From contig QNGE01000922.1 of the NCBI GenBank assembly GCA_008508345.1, positions 25,381-89,380 of the forward strand: a stretch of 64,000 nucleotides of DNA, written 5' to 3'. Each line of letters starts with the position of its first letter. Positions within the stretch are counted from its first letter, which is position 1. The notes below the pieces were generated by a model. It did not search any database and had not been told where the DNA came from. It saw only the letters and a program-made list of their open reading frames with translations. Shown here in pieces: positions 58,701 to 64,000 of this stretch. Both the position numbers and the translations under genes were made by a program. The stretch comes from Paragonimus westermani. Lineage: Eukaryota; Platyhelminthes; Trematoda; Plagiorchiida; Troglotrematidae.

Positions 58701-61350
58701 ACGGTATTATTAGCACAACAACCAGACATTCAGCTAATTGAGATCGCTAACCGTACATCCGCATTTTTGTACGGTACGTCGAAATGTTAGACAATATAGA
58801 AATCCCACAGGTCAACGAGAAAAGAACACTAAGAAGCCATTCTATACAGACCAATTTTCCAAATCGTCACACTGGATCCTCCGTGACCTCATTACCAACG
58901 CGTCGAAGATGACTGGCCAGAAGAAACGAGTAAGCAGCGAACGCCATCTGGGAAACAGGTACACTTTTAAAATTGTTTAGGACACCATTTTTTATGGTAT
59001 TACGCTTAACTGCCTTAAGCGGTTTCTGTTCCTTGTTTGATAGAGCACCAAATGTAACCTAGTAAACAATCTTGGTTCTAATAATTCAACATCAGATTAA
59101 CTACTTTACATTCACGCCACGATTGTCCAAGAGAATCATCAACGAAGTGAGGAGAAAAAGGGTAGTTTAATGAAGCTAGTCCACTCGATGTCAGGGTATT
59201 CGAACAATGAAACTTACAAAGTTCGGGTCGGCCAACGTTGTTTCGAGGCTTGAACTAAACATCTTTGGGAACACGGTGATGGGTTGCAGAGGCGAATTTC
59301 AGCTGCCTCAATAATGGACAAGATCTCAGACCAGAGGGTTCTTGAGTGGTTACAATTAACTTGGTAGACTCAGCAGTGAGACTTCGTCACAGTGACTGAC
59401 CGGCATTCACTAGGTACGCTAGTGCGCAACTGTTGGGTGATTTCTTTGTTTCACTGTTGAGCCAAGTTTGGTCATGTTCACAGAGGCCGCAACGTCCACT
59501 CCAACAAGATACCACCTTTTTGTTCACACCTTTCTGTATTGGACGTAATTTGTAGATGGAACATAAAGCGATTACTAGGAGAGTCTAGGGATGATTACAA
59601 GCAATTTGCAAAGTCAGCTTGATGAGATATTTACTTTCTGTTCACCTCCTGACACATCTTATTCGGTAGGGGAGAGTTTTTACCAAAGACAGCACATTAG
59701 TGGGGAGGTATGTGACACCAACTGCAAATGTTTTTAAGCTAATTTTACAAGCAAACTCAAATTAAATAGGTCTATATTCTACTACATTTCCAACAGCACT
59801 AGTCTATTTAGCAGTGGGTTGATAGTGTTGCAGCCAGACTCAGATCACTTGATCCTGTCACAGACAACCCAAGCGAACACCCTTCGGCTGATCAATGGTT
59901 ACCTGATTACGAACACGAAGCGGTTTAACATGGTCATATAAAGTGTACCATTTCTAGACCCACTATACCAACCAATGAAACTACATCGGTTTAAAATACG
60001 GTCTACCCGTCCATTACAGTTTAGTTTGTATGGTGAATAAGTATCAGTATTAGTTGTAAGAAATGATTGACTGGAACAGCCGACGGCGGCTTTCAACGAT
60101 GCTGCCACCAAGCAGAGTACTTATGTAATTAATGGGCGGCGAGGCAGATTTATTCAGTATGACGAGGTATAGTTGTGTGAAATTCCAGAATTCAGCTACT
60201 GATATCACAATAAAGAAACTTTAATTTGAAATGAAACTAGATGATTAAGAGACATCAGAAGTCTTTTAAATGTCAACGGTCTTTGAATCGCCAATCAGTA
60301 AATACCACACACATGTACCCATGAACAATACCCGTAACCAACTTATTCGAAAACCAGGCAACTTCAGTTCTGATGTAGCACAGTCCAGCGGAGACGCATG
60401 TTCTTTGTTAGACCATGTGTTGGTACTCAATGACTGTGCATTCTAACTGAACGTAACGGAAGCTGTTTTTCTGACTTAAAAGTAAACAGTAGAACGGTAA
60501 GACCATGCCTTCCAATCACCTTATGTGACTTTTAAAGGTCATACTGTGATATTTAGTGGTAATGTTAATTATAAGTTGTGAAGCGCTGTACATTTGCGCC
60601 ACCAATTTCGTTCTCAATGCGAAATATCATCACCCACCAAATTAAGTTTTCGTTGTGTTATGTTCAGCTAGGAGTAACTACCCCACGCCCAGTGTACAGA
60701 CTCGGTTCCAACAAGAATGCTTTTAGACCAAGGAGGGGACTAGTTCGTTGTTCTCAACTCCTTGGTAGGGTCCAGTAAACCATTACCCTGTGATTAGCAC
60801 CAGAATCACGTACCTTCAAGACATTCAGTCAGTAACTCTTCTGTTGTAAATCTTTGTGTCCCTCGACCCAATTTTTCTTATTCATTTGACATTCTTCATG
60901 TTTTTCATTCTACTGTTGATGTTCAAACAAAATATCCTAAAATATTTTCTGACATTGGTCCTGTGTCATGACCTGGAAGTTTTAAGTCGACATTATTTTT
61001 AACCACCAATGATTAATTTCGGACTTCCCATTTCTGTTCGAACCTATCTCTATTCTGTTTGCTCATCAGAAAATAAGTCGAGTGGAAGTCGCCTTATGCC
61101 TACTCGTCCAAATATCAACCAGTGACAAAATGCTAGTGAGAATTTGTGAACCAATTTCACTGCACGAATGAAAAATCACCTCTTGTTGTTCTTCTCTGAT
61201 TGGCGCTCGTGATGTCTGACCGCATTTTAAATATATTCTGTGGCTTACATGCAGAGATGTAATGTATATCCACAAAGTGTACACAAAATATTTTCATTTC
61301 TAATCTTTCTGAGTTCAGGGTAAACTGATCTAGTTGTTTCCGATCGGCAG
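55709..61350. other. No supported gene; C11/A9 homopolymer junction inside
   Basis: An 11-base C run followed by a 9-base A run sits at 57630-57649. A 124-codon plus frame at 58115-58489 is the longest open stretch but has no recognised domain and odd composition. Small frames at 58738-58980 and 60578-60778 also lack motifs. The right end may contain the promoter and 5' untranslated part of the transporter gene, but no core promoter signal is convincing. Confidence 0.4.
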
Positions 61351-61970
61351 ATCAGCCAACAAAGAAAACTTAAGTATCTCCATGTCCCACAACGTTCCAC
61401 CTCCGTACGCCTTTGTCCCGCCGGAACAAATGTATGCTAGAGATTCCCGAACGATGATTTGCGGGCCGTATCGTATCAATACAGTGACCGCTCCCAGCTC
61501 ACATGAAACATATGAGGACAGACCGAAAATACTAGGTTTTCACGACCCTGCAGAACATCCGCCAGTTGCCTCTTGGGTCCAACCTGGAAGAGAACATTCT
61601 GCTATGCTCCGTGACCCAGCACATTATGGATACCAGGTGAATCATCGTGTTTTTGCTCCAAACGTACCACTCAAAATGGGTTCAAATATACAAATAGTAG
61701 AACCAGTGACCAATCTGAATTACGGTGACACCAAGCAGATAAGTACGCTCGAGGTGACCCCGATGACCATGTCTGAGAACGACCCGGCTGTTAACGCGGA
61801 ACAACAGGTAGGATCAAGCCGAGAGGCCGAGGTGCAAATTACCTACGGACGCCACGCGAATCGTGAAACATGGGATACGAAAATTGATTTCCTTCTGGCA
61901 GTCATTGGTTTTGCTGTGGATTTGGGCAATATTTGGCGGTTTCCTTACGTATGCTACAGAAATGGGGGCG
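61351..61970 (+). CDS. SERT: SLC6 monoamine transporter, serotonin-type, first coding exon (partial gene)
   Basis: Sodium- and chloride-driven reuptake of a monoamine across the plasma membrane is the role of this family. The exon encodes a long, proline-rich cytoplasmic N-terminus, then an Arg-Glu-Thr-Trp motif, a Lys-Ile-Asp-Phe-Leu-Leu stretch and TM1 with [13 protein letters not shown]. The TM1 Asp (codon at 61919-61921) is the amine-binding residue that separates monoamine carriers from GABA or glycine carriers, which have Gly there. Asp-Leu-Gly-Asn favours the serotonin type over Asp-Leu-Ala-Asn of dopamine carriers. The exon ends mid-codon at a GTAGGT donor (61971). A CGATCGGCAG acceptor at 61341-61350 suggests the translated start is ATG 61382. 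An ATG at 61334 in the same frame is less likely. Later exons are outside the window. Confidence 0.85.
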
Positions 61971-63142
61971 GTAGGTTGAGTCATTTTAGTAGCTTACATC
62001 TATTAACTACTAATTCTCCCATAAACCATATATGATTTGGTGTTCCTTAACCAATTCAAACGTTTTTTGCCTAGGTTTGTTTTGTTGTACAGAACTTCGA
62101 AACTAAAAAATATTATGAAAATAACGCGGGTTTGTATCTGTGCGAAGAGCTTGTATACACCATTTGGAAAATGTTAAAAAAATTCGGGAGTCGTGAAACA
62201 TTAACAAGAGACTATGCGGCTTTTTAATGAACGTGGTAATACGTGGCACATGTTGTATAATACATGACATATATATGCAGTAATATATGTCGTAAAAGTT
62301 GCTTGCGCAATGAGGACAAATCTGCTTCCAAACACCCATTTTACGACGATAAATTGCACAGATAGTGTCGTGTTTGAAATTCGTTTCTATCTGGGCTGCA
62401 ATGTGACCACATTCAGTATTTATGTTAACCTTACTATCATGTAAACACACCGGATGTCCGGTTTTTGCCCCCAATAATAATACTTGAAAAGGAATCTTAT
62501 GTTTCAAGGTTTCTTCTGTAACTGAACTTTCGTGTTGACTGAATAATGGTCACCTATCCAGCAGGTTCGCTTTACAGTCATGCATTATGTGATTTGCGGT
62601 AAACATGTTGGGGTTTGGCGAAAATTCTGTCTTTAGTTTGATCGTGATGTTGATTGTGACTTTACGTTGCAGGTAGACCACAGTTCAAAACCCTGTGTGA
62701 ACTCAGTGAGGGTTCTAACTAACTAAACTAAGTCAACAAACTGACCAATTTGTGAATCACAAATCCACTGCTTTGGTTGTGATTGGTCCGCCCACGTACC
62801 AGACGCATTACACTGTACAAACATGTTTTTTTCACGTAGGTCAAGGTCCATTGTTGAAGGGTCGTACCAATTGCACTCGGGTACTTTTTCCAACCAACCC
62901 CTTTCGAAAAAAATGACCTCTAAGTTTGTTACCTTCAGGTCTTATCTGTAGTAACATTATAGTTAAGGCCGGGAGTTGAACCATGACACGTTTTAATGAC
63001 GCAACTTTGTTGAGCACCGCCCCATCATCTTCACTGCACCGAACCACCAGACATGAAAGCTAAATTACAATCCTCACTGAGCAATGCTGAGGTGACAGAT
63101 GTCGCTAGGCGCTATGACATAATCATTCTGTAGTGTTCAGTG
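61971..63142 (+). other. Intron of the transporter gene
   Basis: Begins at the GTAGGT donor. No next exon encoding the Ala-Phe-Leu-Ile-Pro continuation of TM1-TM2 was found before the window ends, so the intron exceeds 2 kb. It holds one minus-strand open frame, at 62103-62507. Confidence 0.7.
62103..62507 (-). CDS. Open frame inside the transporter intron, unidentified
   Basis: A 134-codon frame with scattered Cys and His pairs (Glu-Cys-Gly-His in the N-terminal half, Cys-Pro-His-Cys in the middle) that might bind zinc. It lies antisense to the transporter gene. Composition in the second half is poor. It may be a fragment of a retroelement or chance. No family recognised. Confidence 0.22.
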   Translation of the reverse strand: MKHKIPFQVLLLGAKTGHPVCLHDSKVNINTECGHIAAQIETNFKHDTICAIYRRKMGVWKQICPHCASNFYDIYYCIYMSCIIQHVPRITTFIKKPHSLLLMFHDSRIFLTFSKWCIQALRTDTNPRYFHNIF

Positions 63143-63192
63143 TGAGATCAATAGCACAATGGTCAACATGTTTGCCACACAAAAACGTGGAC
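63143..63192 (+). repeat. SINE head fragment
   Basis: TGAGATCAATAGCACAATGG, followed by TCAACATG-TTTGCCACAC, lines up with the tRNA-like head at 16835-16884 with few changes and no large gap. The hammerhead and tail are absent, so this is a 3'-lacking fragment within the transporter intron. Confidence 0.6.
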
Positions 63193-64000
63193 TGTTATAG
63201 AAAGTATATACATACCTACTGGTTTAATCCTTGTTGAAACGAGGGTGGAAAATGAGACTAATGTTTCTTTTTAAGAAAGATCTGCTGAATCGCCCATCCG
63301 AACCATAAATCTATAGAAGTCTAGTCATGTTTTTTTAATTCATATCAGTAAACCTTCCTTATACATAAAGTCAGGCCACCTTTTACTTTACATAGTAAAC
63401 CTCTCGGCAAAGCTTCCAGTCCACTTCCACACGTCATTGCTGTTAATATTGAAAAATCAAGCCAATTTCGAAAATTAGTTCTGGAAATTCTTGCAAATTA
63501 GACCAGTCAACTGTATGGTAGGTAGTATAAAGAAAATTCCATTTCGTATATCAGACAAAAGCTAAAGCTGGTCACTCCGTTTTATCACAGTCATGAGCAG
63601 CATACCTGGTTTTTTCTGTTGAGTCTTACTCGTTGTTCTCAAGTGGCAATCAATGAAGTATGCGTGCACAGATGGTGTTCGCCAAACTTGTATTATAGCT
63701 CTCAAGTCTTTTGCTTCGACTTTTCAGAAATTCTTTCACCGGCGACCAAAGAAACCTGGTTTACATGTCACCGGAATGTTATGGGCACAGATATCACAGT
63801 GTTAGCTTAAAAAACGAAAAGTTTTGCTGTCGTACAGTAGACAATTGCGTATCCGAGCTAGTTACGGCCTGTCTGTCCACATTTAGTCCGTTGTAGAAAC
63901 TAACACTGGAGAGTGAGATTGTCTGGCAAAAGATACACTAAAATTGTGTATACTCGATGTTTTTCTCTGTCTATAAGTTACAGCCTTCTACGTCACAAAG
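63193..64000. other. Intronic end of window, one kinase-like fragment
   Basis: Between a good acceptor (TTGCTTCGACTTTTCAG, ending at 63727) and a stop, the frame at 63711-63896 includes Leu-Val-Tyr-Met-Ser-Pro-Glu-Cys, resembling the APE-type segment of a protein kinase activation loop. Nothing else supports a kinase. Otherwise no gene is seen. Confidence 0.25.

Overview
The window looks like a piece of a large, intron-rich and repeat-rich flatworm genome, most likely a trematode. The reasons are the composition and the low density of coding sequence, short exons bounded by GT/AG signals, a monoamine-transporter first exon, a Penelope-like retroelement, small LTR retrotransposon relics, and a tRNA-headed short repeat carrying a hammerhead ribozyme, an arrangement best known from the schistosome Sm-alpha family. 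The species call is an inference. No prokaryotic gene organisation is seen.

Only two host genes can be named. At 23.8-27.8 kb (+) there is a RING plus TRAF-type zinc-finger protein resembling RNF41/NRDP1. It is split into a 160-residue first coding exon and a last exon of 129 residues, joined in phase 0 across 3.1 kb. At 61.35-61.97 kb (+) lies the first coding exon of an SLC6 monoamine transporter, best matched to the serotonin transporter. It ends inside TM1 at a GT donor, and the rest of the gene lies beyond the right edge. Several other short stretches (about 6.9-8.1, 29.9, 31.8, 39.5-40.2, 42.8-43.2, 44.1-44.8, 47.5-48.1, 62.1-62.5 and 63.7 kb) look like exons but could not be assigned.

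Mobile DNA dominates what can be read. At 49.08-53.36 kb is a near-pristine Penelope-like element. It has a 243-bp inverted copy of its own tail and start at the left end, then a 5'-truncated copy, then a complete 2,634-bp unit encoding an 825-residue reverse transcriptase with a GIY-YIG endonuclease. A decayed tail of a related element sits at about 5.0 kb. Four copies of a roughly 300-bp LTR occur at 0.5, 16.3, 34.7 and 55.4 kb. Two are solo LTRs with exact 4-bp target duplications, and one keeps its polypurine tract.

The most striking small element is a dispersed short repeat with a tRNA-like head and a hammerhead ribozyme (16.8-17.0 and 22.3-22.5 kb, a head fragment at 63.1 kb and a diverged relative at 3.4 kb). 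The 22.4-kb copy folds into a complete type I hammerhead with no mismatch, and its stem III strand is a perfect 8-nt palindrome. Other structures include a 38-bp foldback at 47.4 kb and a tRNA-like pseudogene inside a 12-bp inverted repeat at 10.7 kb. The remaining sequence is intron or intergenic DNA in which I see no supported gene.
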